Positions 46,449 to 58,674 of a DNA stretch of 64,000 nucleotides are shown piece by piece. Below the pieces are notes generated by a model. It made no database searches, was not told where the DNA came from, and was given only the letters and a program-made list of their open reading frames with translations. How positions within the stretch are numbered: position 1 is the first letter of the stretch; every line of letters starts with the position of its first letter. Position numbers and translations under genes: made by a program. This DNA comes from Persicaria tinctoria (taxonomy: Eukaryota; Streptophyta; Magnoliopsida; Caryophyllales; Polygonaceae), in NCBI GenBank assembly GCA_037127255.1, contig JBANSL010000001.1, forward strand, positions 29,878,501-29,942,500. The letters run 5' to 3'.

Positions 46449-46482
46449 AAATCAAGAGTGTGTATATATATATATAGGGAAT
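46343..46482. repeat. (TA)n microsatellite with duplicated flank
   Basis: TA run of about 80 bases between two direct copies of ATTTTAAATCAAGAGTGT (46343-46361, 46444-46461), then a shorter TA run. It looks like a tandem duplication of flank plus array. Confidence 0.9.
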
Positions 46483-46809
46483 GGTTCCCTTGTGCACACC
46501 CCTTAGGGTGTATCTAGTGCACAAATCCTGGCCATTGATGGAGAGGAAATGGAAGGCAAGGATTAAAAGAAATTTTTGTATTTTTTTTTAATGTAGCGGG
46601 ACCCACTTGCCCAAAAAAAGCACCTTCTTTCTTTTGTGTGTAATCCACCCCCCACTCCATTCTTGCATTTTTTTTGGAGAGTTTTGTTTTTTTTTTTATT
46701 GGAGAGTTTTGTTTTTTTTTTTAATGAAAAAATGGTGGGACCCAACTTCAAAAGACTGACACGTTTTTTTTTTTTCGAATGTGAATTCGCTGTTTTGAAA
46801 AATTGGCCA

Positions 46810-47290
46810 ATTCTACCGAATAATGTTTCACATTCTACGGAATAATGTTATGTTATCTTTCTCTATTCAGCTCAGATCAAATTTTATCAATTCTACTGAA
46901 TAATTTGTCGCATTCTACCGAATAATGTTTTTTTCCATCAATTTCAAATAAAATACACCTGAAATCCCTAAACAAAATTTACAATTTATATGAATAATGT
47001 TTCATATTTCACCGAATATTGTTTGATATTTCACCGAATAATGTAGCCGTGTAATTATACTTGTGCGATGAATGTTTTTTTATGCTGTTCGTTAACCCTA
47101 CAACTCATATACCAACGAATAATGACTCGGATTTCACCGAATAATTGTCCAACTCATTAACACTAATCACAAAAATTCGACATATTCGTTTGAACAATTG
47201 ATAAATAATTAATCAAATTATGACTTAATTCGACTAAAAATCAATACATTCGTCTGAATAATTTATCGTTTTCCCCCAATAATGTCAAAA
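46810..47290 (+). repeat. Cluster of about ten ACCGAATAATG motifs
   Basis: Variants of T-T-C-[TA]-[CA]-C-G-A-A-T-A-A-T-[GT] recur at irregular spacing (about 46814, 46835, 46891, 46916, 46988, 47009, 47030, 47114, 47133, 47254), on one strand only. Confidence 0.75.
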
Positions 47291-47319
47291 ATTGTGAAAT
47301 ACTAGTAGCAAGGGAGTAG

Positions 47320-48140
47320 CCTTCGCCAGAGGATCCGACCTACGGTGAGTCGTCGGGATTCCTCATCGATATTGAAGACGATGTATCCCTAGAGGATCCG
47401 GACTCACGCCACCGACCACCGACGCCAGGGCCACACAATTAACCCAGCTTACACCTCCTCCACCATCATACCACACGCAAACGAAGGGACAAGAACGGGG
47501 CAAGCTCCAACCCCCGGGTCCGGATCTACAGAGCAGGTATTGGCCGGAGATCGGATCTCGCCGCCACCATCGATTTCTTGCACTCCTCCATCAGACCATC
47601 ACCGTCAGACCCATAGCCACCGAATAGCCTCCCTCCCAATCGCTGCCACGAATCGCCGCCCTCCCAATCGCCGCCCTCCCAATCCGCCTCTGCAGTCCTC
47701 GCAGTCGAACCCCCATCGGCCCTCTCACCCTCTTCACACATCCACACACCACTGCCTCCCTCCGTTTCTCCGATCACCACACCCACCGCCGACATCAGCC
47801 CTGCCCGGCCTGATCCACGCTCTGTTGCCCAGATCCGACACCACCATCACCCGACAACCCATCTTCCCAATCGCCGCCACGAATCCCCGTCCGAAGCCGC
47901 CTTCCTCTTCGTTTTGTGCTTCCACCATGGCTGCGAAAGAGGGGGCTTCGAATTGAGGCGGAGGAGGCCAAGGTCGGCGGGGGAGAGAGGAGAGGAGGCC
48001 AGGGTCGGCGGCGTTCATGGCTGCTTGGCTCCACGCTTTGCTCGCGCCGCCGGCTGCTACTAATCGCCTCTGCTCTCGTCGTTGCCCAACTAGCCGCCGC
48101 TCTCGCTTATCGCCTCCGACCTTCATCGTTCCACATTTAG
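47320..48140. other. GC-rich, gene-like segment inside the TIR element
   Basis: Codon-like GC-rich sequence with open frames on both strands (47540-47956 plus; 47734-48126 minus), rich in Pro/Ser/Arg. No known domain. A 17-bp direct repeat (CGCCCTCCCAATC type) occurs at 47657 and 47672. It may be a captured fragment of a host 5' exon (inference) or composition alone. Confidence 0.35.
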
Positions 48141-48326
48141 AAGAAGATTAGGGATTTAGGTTTTTAATTCCCAACAATCACGCGCTCACGCTCTTAGTTT
48201 GAGTGTTGGACGCGGGACCCATCTTTTTTTATATTAAAACAAAAGAAAAAAAACTTTTAATCTCAGTCATCCGCTTACTCCAAATCAAAGGCTAGGAATC
48301 GTGCACAAAGTACCCTTAGGGTGTGT

Positions 48327-49477
<1,151 letters not shown>

Positions 49478-50244
49478 GAAATTGCATTAAACCACCCTTT
49501 AAATTTAATTTTGCGGTAAGCCATCCTTTAAGCCAGTTTGACGTTCTAGACACGGGCAAATTTCGTCTCCTGAAGAGGGTTTTGGACGCCTAATAACTCT
49601 AGGCACGTACATCCGTCCCCTGAGGTTTGTCCCTTGTGCAGTGCACCTAGAGCACTTAAAACACGGACCAATTGAACCTCCATCCCTTGATTGACATCCA
49701 ATTCACCGGCCCACGAGGACATTGTCAGAGATTTTATGGTTCAGGCGACCACTAAAGTTTGTGTCTTAATAACGGAGGGGACGAACATAAGGTGAACTAA
49801 TGTTGTGTCTTGATGAACATTTGGTTAGTCCTGTTGTCTTGATGGACATCGTTTGTGGTGCCCTGAGAGTTTTGGAGATCAACTTTTGGTTCAAAATGTT
49901 TGTGGCTTCAGTTAATAGAACCTAGTTGTTTTAGGTTTGTGGCTTGAGTTTAATAAAAGTTAACAGCATATACGCTGCATTTTGTGATGCTCCCTGTCCG
50001 AAACCAAATGTAACCCAAAAGAACACAACAATGCATTCAACATAGAGTGCACCAGCACCCATTTCATACATAAAAACCACAATGTTCATACATTAAACCT
50101 GCAATACCATGCTTGCTCATCAACCAACCCATGCAAACACCCATGTCAGCAAAACAACCTACAAATGTACTTGAGTTGAAACACAAACGGACATAAAGTT
50201 TAGAAACACCATCCATGTTTTAGAAAATGAATATTCCTATGAAC

Positions 50245-50310
50245 AAAACAACATTCGATCTAGAAATACAATGCACCAAAACAACATTCGATCTAGAAAT
50301 ACAATGCACC
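50245..50310. repeat. 33-bp tandem duplication
   Basis: Two exact copies of a unit beginning AAAACAACATTCGATCTAG at 50245 and 50278. Confidence 0.95.
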
Positions 50311-50694
50311 AAAATCAGTCATGAGGGAACAAAGAAGCTAAGGCCAAAAAATTCTTCTCCAACAACATCAATCATGAATGAATTCCATTCATCTCCACCA
50401 AAATCAGTTCTTGCCTTCATTACAAAGTAAAATAAAAGCAATTTGTTTACCTGACGTTCGTATGGCTCCTCCCCTCCAATCCATGGGTACTTTTCTGGAC
50501 AACCGCTCGGCCAACTACCGAAATTGTCTGACATGCCTATGGACGGAACAACATGGAGTATAAGAAACACCATACAATTGGACATCCCATCCCATGACTG
50601 ACAGTTGGAAAAGAGTGAAAGTTGAGCAACAAAAAACCAGCAGCATATGGTTACTCTAATTACCTAAACTGTTAAAAGTTAGTTTATAATCCAA

Positions 50695-51180
50695 GGTTCA
50701 AGTAAGTTGGCAAGTTAACGTTCTGTTTCAGCTCCGTGTCTTAGGTTTTGTCGATATCGACTTTATTGACTTGATCAGATCTTGTGAATTCAAGGCATAG
50801 AACAGCTTGAGAGACAGAGAGACGAGAGAGAAAAAAAAAAGAGGGAATCAATGAACTGAATTGTGTAGAATTTGTTAACTTGTTCAACTGATAGTTTGTT
50901 ACAGCAAGAGGCTTTATATAGCCTGAAAATGTGATGACTTTCTAACATAACCTAAACCCATCATTTATTACTCAAACAGACTTAGTTTGTCGATATCGAA
51001 TGACAACAATTGTGTTAGTTATGTTTGTTGTGTGGTTTATCGATTTCGACTTAACTTGACAGTAAATGTTAGTACGACAGTTAGAACCTTTTATCGAAAA
51101 CTGGTAAGTGTGTGCTGTTTGTGTTCTTCCTAGAGTCAAGTCCTCGAATCTGTGTGGGTTTGAGTGTGTGTGATCCAACA
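50695..51180 (-). mobile_element. LTR-like segment (possible solo LTR), ends approximate
   Basis: On the minus strand it starts TGTTGGATCACACACACTC (51180 downward), has a GGCTATATAAAGCC promoter-like box near 50910-50923, and a purine-rich GAGAGACAGAGAGACGAGAG leader on the plus strand. It fits a copia-type LTR of about 0.5 kb, but the CA end and TSD could not be fixed. Confidence 0.4.
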
Positions 51181-51943
51181 GTCCAGTTCCAACATAAACA
51201 AGACAACTCAAATTAAGAAATCACCCAAGCCAAGGAGAATCCTCAATGCAAGGAAGGAGATGAGGTCGAATTGAGCAATGATGAAATTGGGGGTGAAATT
51301 GGGGTTTTTCTCATTCTCCTACAACTACAGGTTCTAATAGGTCGAATTGAGCAATGGAAGCCACCCAAAGCCAAGGAGAAGTAGCAGCTAGCTCAAAGGA
51401 AACAGATCTGGATGAAACCAATGGAGGCTAGGGCGATTTGGGTTTCGGATCTGGAATAACATATCTGGAATTCTAGTCGAACCAAAATAAAAACCAATTA
51501 ATCAAACAGATCAATCGAAAGGAAGGAGAAGACCCACCTGATCGAGCGCGAGGGCAAGTGCAGAACAATGCAAGGAAGTCGAGGAAGAGATGCCAGATAC
51601 CCCGACCCTCACTGTCTGGAATAGAGGATGCAAAATAACCCCACTGTCCGGAGAAGACGATATATGCCAAACACGTACGGAGTCACATGTCCTTGAATGA
51701 TGATGGTACGACTGCACCTGACAATCCTGGTTGATTCACCATGTTTATTGATGGTCAACGGCTTGGTCAACCTCCACTTAGTATTCAGGCGACGAACTTA
51801 GTAATTGTTCGTCTCCTGAAAGGCTCCCTTGGATGGATGTACATCCGGTCCTATTGTAAGTGACGACCCGGCCTTTGTTCGTCCCTTGAAGTGCATTCAG
51901 GAGACGACAAAAAAGTCGTCTGTGTCTAGAACGTCAATCTGGC

Positions 51944-53497
51944 CTAGTGTAATGACAGGCCTAAGGTCGTTATGCCAAATCAAAGTAAATTCCTAAGATG
52001 CAAACTATAACAAGTATAGTAGGTAAGTTAGGGTCGAACCCACAGGGAAACAGAATCAATTGTAAGAGCAAGTATTATTACCCAAAAGTAACTGATTAAA
52101 GGGGGAGTTTTGTGTGTGAGAAATAGTAACAGAACAAGTTGCAGGTAAAGGTTGTGAATATATGATGGAAAGGTATCACACCAGGTAATTATCCACACAA
52201 CAATTGAGATGGTTCATCATCGCATTCTATGAATCTCAAGTTCTAATGTCCAGTAATTGTTCTCAATTCAGATCGTGTAATAGCTTTTAGTCCTACCAGT
52301 CCTAAAAGCACTTATCACCAAATTACAAGGGAAAACCTTCACCAAATAATAAAGCAATAGCATTCAAATATGAATTATAATGAGATACAAGCGATTCTAA
52401 CAACCCGTTAAAATAGCCTGTAATCGAATCTCCCTCACAATCTACCACAAGCAACCGCGTATGGAGATTGTGTTTGCTACAATGAATCTACAACCCCAAA
52501 CCTGGAATTGGAAATCCTGGCAATATGACTAGTATTGATAAACCTAGGTGATCAATCCAGATAAATCAATAATAAGCAATCAAGCAATAAGCTCAGGAGA
52601 TCGAAACAATTAACAAAGGACGAACAAGAGTAGAATACTCACAACCAAATCAATTGAAGGCTTCAAAGAACCAAGTGCAACAAAGGAGAGTTAGTTCTCC
52701 ATAGGGTTTGTGAGATGAACAAAAGGGAAAATACGTCTCTGAAAAATAACCTAATCATCCTCTACTGCCTTCTCGGCCTATATAACCTAAAAAAATCGGG
52801 TTTAACATCCCGTATAATTATAATAATAAAATATTAAAACTAATAAGATAAACAGAATCGGATAAGAATCCGTCTTCAGGACTGACGCGGGCGCGCCAAG
52901 TGCAGCGCGGGCGCGCCAGCTTGGATCTCGCTTCTTCTGTCTGTTCAGCAGCGCGGCCACTTCCTCCTAGCAGAGTGGTCGCGTCGGGTAGCAGCGCGGG
53001 CGCGCCAGGTGCAGCGCGGCCGCGTCAAGTTGCAGCGCGGGCACGTCATTGGTTTTTCCCGAAAATTCCGTCTCGAATTAGCTTTCGACGTCAACATGAA
53101 AGTTGTAGCTCTCTGAAAGAGCTTTCCAACGCATGGTCATAATAGTCGATCGGACAACCGAGGCCTCCAGAAAGTGCAAAACAAGTTCAGCATGTCTGGC
53201 GACAATTTCTGCAGATTTGTTCTTCGTTTAGGTTCGCTTCTTCTTCTCAGGACCTCTTGAGATCTTCATGTAAGCTTCTTCGATCAACTAGACATTCTCA
53301 TCAAATGCGTTATCAACTCATGTCTTCTCCTCAGATCTACCATTACCTGAAATAATCAATAAAAGCGTGTAGATTCCGACTCCGACAACATAGAGAACTA
53401 ATATGCAAATCATGCTTAATCCATCCATGAAATGCGTCTTAACTAAGCTAAATGCAACCTATTATGCCTACCTAAATGCATGCTATCATGTAACCAC
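51944..53497. mobile_element. Dispersed retroelement-like sequence, non-coding
   Basis: Contains GGGTCGAACCCACAGGGAAA near 52030, a GCGCGGGCGCGCC array, and GAAAGTTGTAGCTCTCTGAA followed by AGAGCTTTCCAACGCATGG near 53098-53136. These phrases are recurrent in plant LTR-retrotransposon-derived DNA as I know it. Termini and orientation are not resolved. The frame 52900-53142 follows the GC-rich array and is not a gene. Confidence 0.4.
52885..53050. repeat. GCGCGGGCGCGCC repeat array
   Basis: About six diverged units of the form GCAGCGCGGGCGCGCCAGGT in a sequence otherwise AT-rich; strongly CpG-dense. Confidence 0.75.
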
Positions 53498-54395
53498 AGT
53501 AGTTTGCAGAAAACCATCCTTTAAAATATATTGATTTGAAAAACAACACCTATCATCGATTTTCATTAAATATTTAGTAAGTAAATCAAAATTACCCTTT
53601 TACCCCTTACATATATTATTTTAAGGTTGTTAGAAAGAAAATTTTGTTGTATTTTTACGTTATCAATATAGCGATTGTAAACTTATTTAAAAGATTTAAC
53701 TAAATATAATTTTATATCAATCCAAAAGGAGAGAATAAACATTATAAAAAAATACTATGACTTAATATAATATATAAATATTAATTCAATGTATTGAATT
53801 AAACTCATTGGTTTAAAAAAATGTAGAATACCTTAAGGGATTTTTTAAATATAATTATAATTGAACTTATTGATTAAAACCCAAAACATAAGTTGGTTAT
53901 GAGATTCTCAAAAAAAAAAGTAGGTTATGACAAATCATCATAAAGATTTATATATTAATAGTAGATATAGATGATGCATCGTCTTAAATTCTTATAAATT
54001 AATATTAGACATAGATTTAATATAATATATAAAGATTTAAATATAGATTTCAAGCATAATGTTTGAGAAAAGAAAAATAAGATATTTCAAATGTAATTAA
54101 TGACACTCATTAGATTGCAATTAAAACCATACAAATACAATTTGTTTTCTTTCTAACAACCATGAAATATAATATGTACATTATATATTTTTGGGGGTAA
54201 AAGGGTAATTTTGGTTTACTTAATAGATTTTTAATGAAAAGTGTTGATGGATGGTATTTTTAAATGAATGTATTTTAAATGGTGGATTTCTACAAATTAC
54301 TATATTTAAAGGGTGGTTTATCGCAAAATTAAATTTAAATGGGGGCTTTCTGCGAACTACGTACCCTATTTAAATGGTGGTTTCCTGCAATTCCA

Positions 54396-55092
54396 TCTAA
54401 TGTTAACTAGCTATTCAGTGTTCAGAAAAAGGTTGAATGAGTTGACTCTAGACACACCTTGAATTTGTAAATAAAGAGCGGCCATTCAGAGTTCGAATCG
54501 GGGACCTTTGAGTACTGCCCGCAAGTCCTTAATTTTCAGTTGAACCATTTCGGAAAGGTTGACTCTAGACAGTAGACACACCACCGGTGACATATGTAAC
54601 ATACTTTTGAGACTAACTTCTATACGAAGTTAGAACATGTCCAACAACATCCCCATTACATTCTCGAAAATAGAGAATTATAAATCACATATTTTGATTT
54701 TCTTTATTGCGAAATTCCAACAGTTTTCCCATTAAAAGTTTATCTCAAAATATATAAAGCTTTTTCCAAATTTAGGGAATAATCTTTATTTGATCTTCTC
54801 ATTCTCTAGTTTGGAGAATATAATAGGGGAGTCATTGACCCCAAAACAATCCCAATATTTTCGAAAAACTCAAGATAAAGAATCTGTTAAGGTAGCTTTT
54901 ATAGGTTATCCACCAACATTGTCTCATTCGTTGGCATCGAAAATAAAAATAAAACCACTATTTTGACCTAAAGTGATGAATTCTTATAAACCGCCGAGCA
55001 AACAATTATTGGTTTGTGATTTGATATCTTAAATGTCATCAATTGGATAAGTAAGTGATTTTTTTCTTTAATTGTCCGGTTTAAATTATTAA
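54396..55092. other. No gene seen; MITE-like remnant
   Basis: GTTGACTCTAGACA occurs at 54438 and 54560. 54630-54840 has CATCCCCATTACATTCTC and repeated TTCTC/GAGAAT words resembling the 21769-22079 fragment. Confidence 0.35.
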
Positions 55093-55770
55093 AAGGGAAA
55101 TTTACAGAAAACCACCCCTTAAATGTTGGTCTTTTCACTTAACCACCCCTTAAACTTGAAATTACAGTAAACCACCCCTTAAATGCTTTTCATTAACAAA
55201 TCACCACCCTTGGTCTATTTTTGTCAAGTCATTCTTAGATATATTATATTTTAATATTTTTAAACTCAAAATTTATCTATAAATATATTTAAAATTTGAA
55301 TTGAAGGGGTTGGATTTTTATAGATATCATTTTTAAAAAAAACTTATTAATATAACTTAGAAATATCTTCCGGTTTATGTCTTAAAATAATTTTGTAAAC
55401 ATTATTTAAAATATTTTTTAAGTATAATATGATTATAAATAATAATTTCCATTTATATAGTTAAAAATAATATTAAAATTATTTATTTATATTTTAAAAA
55501 TTGTATTTCAATAATTAACCTTTGGAGAAAAATTATAAATAACCTTTAAGAAATAGGTTATTATTCACAATTAAAATAATTAAACGCATATTTTAAGTTG
55601 AAAAATGTTAAAAATATAATTTATTAAATGAAAATATAATGTAAATTGGTGATGGGTGGTGATTTGTTAATGGAAATCATTTAAGGGGTGGTTTACTGTA
55701 ATTTCAAATTTAAGGGGTGGTTAAGTGAAAAGACCAATATTTAAGGGGTGGTTTTCTGTAAATTACCCTT
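55093..55770. mobile_element. Foldback MITE with ACCACCCCTTAAA repeat arms
   Basis: 678 bp with arms AAGGGAAATTTACAGAAAAC... and its near-perfect complement at the right end, flanked by ATTAA (55088-55092 and 55771-55775). Each arm has three spaced copies of ACCACCCCTTAAA and stays complementary for roughly 110 bases; the core is AT-rich and non-coding. Confidence 0.85.
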
Positions 55771-55775
55771 ATTAA

Positions 55776-57881
55776 AAAAAACGCTTTAACCAAAACTTAT
55801 ATAGCTGGGGTTTTATGTGTTCATCCTAAAAGTTATTTAGCTTAATTTTCCATTTCTTCACCTATAACTCAAAAATACTGATTTACATGTAGCTAAGGAA
55901 ATGAATTAACCAGGTTACTCCAAAATTACTTGTTTCACTGGATTGATATAAACAAGGTGTGATTGTGTTTGGATGCATTTGAGTTTGTTGCTGAAAATGG
56001 ATAAAAGTCAGACTATCAAGGCTTGGATTTCTGGTTGCCAATAACAAGATGAAATCCAATTAATTTTTTTGCAGAAGATGGATTTGACGTTTCAGATTCT
56101 CTGTCAGTGTTTCAGCTCCCGCATTCAGTGCGAACCCAAATCCATCTTCTAATTACCTTTCTACCCTTCATCAATTCTACGCTTTTCTTTCTCTTTTTTT
56201 TTTTTTTAAAAAAAAAAATCCAATTTCGGAATGAATTGATTAATATAGGTAACAGCTCCCCAGACTCAATTCAATGGTGTAGAGATGAATTGTGTGCAGA
56301 GATGGACCCCAAGGATCAAGGTGATATTTCCTCCCACCATCTATCTATCTCTTTAATATATATCTACACTGACTTCAAATTCAATCATTAAAGAAGGCAA
56401 CTACACTGAGTCTGCATGTATGAAGCCTGCAATGCCACTGCAAGTCTGCAGCTGCATCATATATATATGATGTAATCAGTCTTCACGTACTAGCTAGTTC
56501 TGAATTGAACGTCTTTGTTTCTTTCCCAGTTTTTTCTCCCTTCAACTCGGTATATTTGTCTGTGTATATATTATATATACATCGTAGGGGTGGTTCGGCC
56601 TAAAAGTCTAAAACAGTTGTCCTTAACGTCATTCCTGATCGACATCTCGTTTCTATCTAAAATGTACATTAAAAAAAAAGACATTGGACACTAGTAAAAA
56701 ATGATGCACGTCCTTGCATACCAAACCTAAAAACAATTAGCATTAGCTGGGCGGAGTAGCCCACCGGATTATACGTAAGATTATTTGAATTCTTTTTTTT
56801 TTTGGTCGTATGATTTGGATGCTTTATATATAACCATCTTTATTTTCACATCTTCTACAAACCCAAAATATTTATAGTACGTGTGATACTAAAATTATTG
56901 ATAAATGTGTGCGATTATTTCAAATGCAAAAGTTAGGCCATATGTTCATCTTCAATACCGTTCATATATATTGTAGAAATCCCACGTTTATAAAACATAC
57001 AAATTAAAATTGACGTACGTGCTAGCTATATATCAAACTAGGATTTTTTTTATTTTTTTTTTGGGATGAAAGCCCGTTGTATTTATATTTTGGATTAATT
57101 AATGGGATCAACCGATCAATATATATCTGTTTCATTAGAACTCTATACCCTATATATAATGAGGTAGTTTTTCTTCTCTCTTATCCATCTAATCAAGCGT
57201 ATGAAACAAATCTCTTATAAAGGTTGAGCTTTAAAAACAAAATACCTCATTTCCAATGTGATATGAGATGCCTAAAGGCTACGAATTATAACCAAAAAAA
57301 AAAAAGAGTTTGTTCCGGATGAAATATATGCATTAGCAAAAGAGTTTGTAGTGATACCACGAAATTGTGGATCGGAAGAAGAAATCCAGGGAAATTTAAT
57401 TTGAAAATGAGTTTGTTGGGAGATATGATGGTGTAATGTCAAAGTTATATTATTTGGTACACCAGAAATGGTTAAATGCAGAGGCCTTTTTTGCACGTAA
57501 ATCGCATAGTCTGCAATCCAAAACTGGGAACGCCAACTTCTCTTTTATAATGTAAACATTTAAAGTGTTTTTATTTCCCCTTTTGTGGTCCAATCAAATT
57601 GCTTTCATTTTTGTGAAATTTCATTCATATCAACTATCGACCTTTATTTCTTCTTATTAATTAGGGTTTTTCCATTTCAGTTATTGCATCTAATTAAGGA
57701 TACACGTGAATGTGTAACCAGGTACGAAACCAGGAATGAAAATTGAGATAGACTAAAATCGCTTTATATAATTAATTTTTAAAAAGTTATTAATATTACA
57801 TATATAACACATAATTTTTTTAAGAGATTAATATGACATATAATAACACATAATTAATATATAGTGTGTGTATACATGTAT
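55776..57881. other. No confident gene
   Basis: About 2.1 kb of AT-rich DNA. A plus-strand frame 56107-56391 includes a poly-T/poly-A tract and is doubtful. A minus-strand frame 57272-57496 has an unfamiliar but non-repetitive sequence and could be a gene scrap. No promoter or domain evidence. Confidence 0.3.
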
Positions 57882-58275
57882 CACTACTAGAAATCCAGGC
57901 ATATCCGATGAATATATTTGTCGGTATTACCGACGAATGATTGCATTTCATCGGAAAAGACGACAATGGGAAAACAGTCGGTAAAAAGTTTATCGGAAAG
58001 CTACCGACAGCTAAAACGTCGGTATCTCCGACGAGTGAAACCGTTGGTCATCCTTCCGACAGTTGTAACCATAGGTGTAAATGTTGGCTCATATCCGACG
58101 GTTGTAATTGTTGGCCACTCTCCGATGCGAGTAACCGTTGCCATTCTCCAATGGGTGTAACTATTGGTCACTCTCCGACGGGTGCAATTGTTGGCCAACA
58201 ATGGGTATACACGTTGGTTGATGTCCCACGTTAGTAATCGTCGGGCACTCTCCGACGGGTGTAATTGTTGACTAC
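57882..58275. repeat. CACTA terminus and subterminal repeats
   Basis: The terminal CACTACTAGAAAT is followed by short direct and inverted repeats such as TCTCCGACGGGTG, ATTGTTGGCCA and TCGGTATTACCGACGA. In En/Spm elements such repeats bind the smaller transposon protein. Open frames here arise from the repeats. Confidence 0.85.
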
Positions 58276-58674
58276 AAGTAAAGTTGTGGTGGTTTTCCAC
58301 CTAAAATTAATTCGGTTTTTGAATTGTTAAATATTAAATTATTAAATATTGTTGAATAAAATCAAAAAAATGTATTTTATTATTTATAAATATAAGAGAA
58401 TAGAAATATAGTTATATACGGTGCAAATGACACAAATTTAAATTCAAAATAAACATCAATATATAAATATTCATAACAAAACCAACGAGAAGGGACGAAT
58501 ACTAAAACATATAAAAAGCAAAAAACATGAAACTAACGTTTGACCTAATATAAAAAATATATAGAAAAGACCTAGGCAAAAGAGCCAAAAAAAACATATT
58601 AAATAGAAATTTCAAAGTTTGCCTAAATAGCTAAGCATACTAAAGATAGGATTGTGGTAGATCAACCGATGCGA

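Larger units (their letters stand above)
49532..51943. mobile_element. Large non-coding TIR element
   Basis: Left GCCAGTTTGACGTTCTAGAC and right GGCCAGATTGACGTTCTAGAC (reverse complement) open inverted arms. Both continue through TCGTCTCCTGAA and ATGTACATCC-like blocks over about 120-180 bases with indels. No transposase coding was found in the 2.4 kb. The interior holds an LTR-like segment and a 33-bp tandem repeat. Confidence 0.55.
49478..54395. mobile_element. Foldback/MITE element split by a 3.96-kb insertion in its left arm
   Basis: The left arm is GAAATTGCATTAAACCACCC...GCCATCCTTTAA (49478-49531) continued at 53498-53625 (GTAGTTTGCAGAAAACCATC...ATTACCCTTTTACCCC). It matches the reverse complement of one continuous right arm (54190-54395). 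Without the insertion the element is about 950 bp with arms near 180 bp. The arms are built from [AG]AACCA[CT]CCTTTAAA-type repeats, as in 55093-55770. Confidence 0.6.

Noticed and set aside
54470..54545. GTTCGAATCGGGG as part of a tRNA gene or SINE
   Set aside because: No upstream A box or acceptor pairing; too little support.
56107..56391. 94-codon frame with MDPKDQGD as a small gene
   Set aside because: It runs through homopolymer T and A tracts and has no matching promoter, splice or domain evidence.
57918..58300. Frames of 80-99 codons near the CACTA terminus
   Set aside because: They follow the subterminal repeats on both strands.
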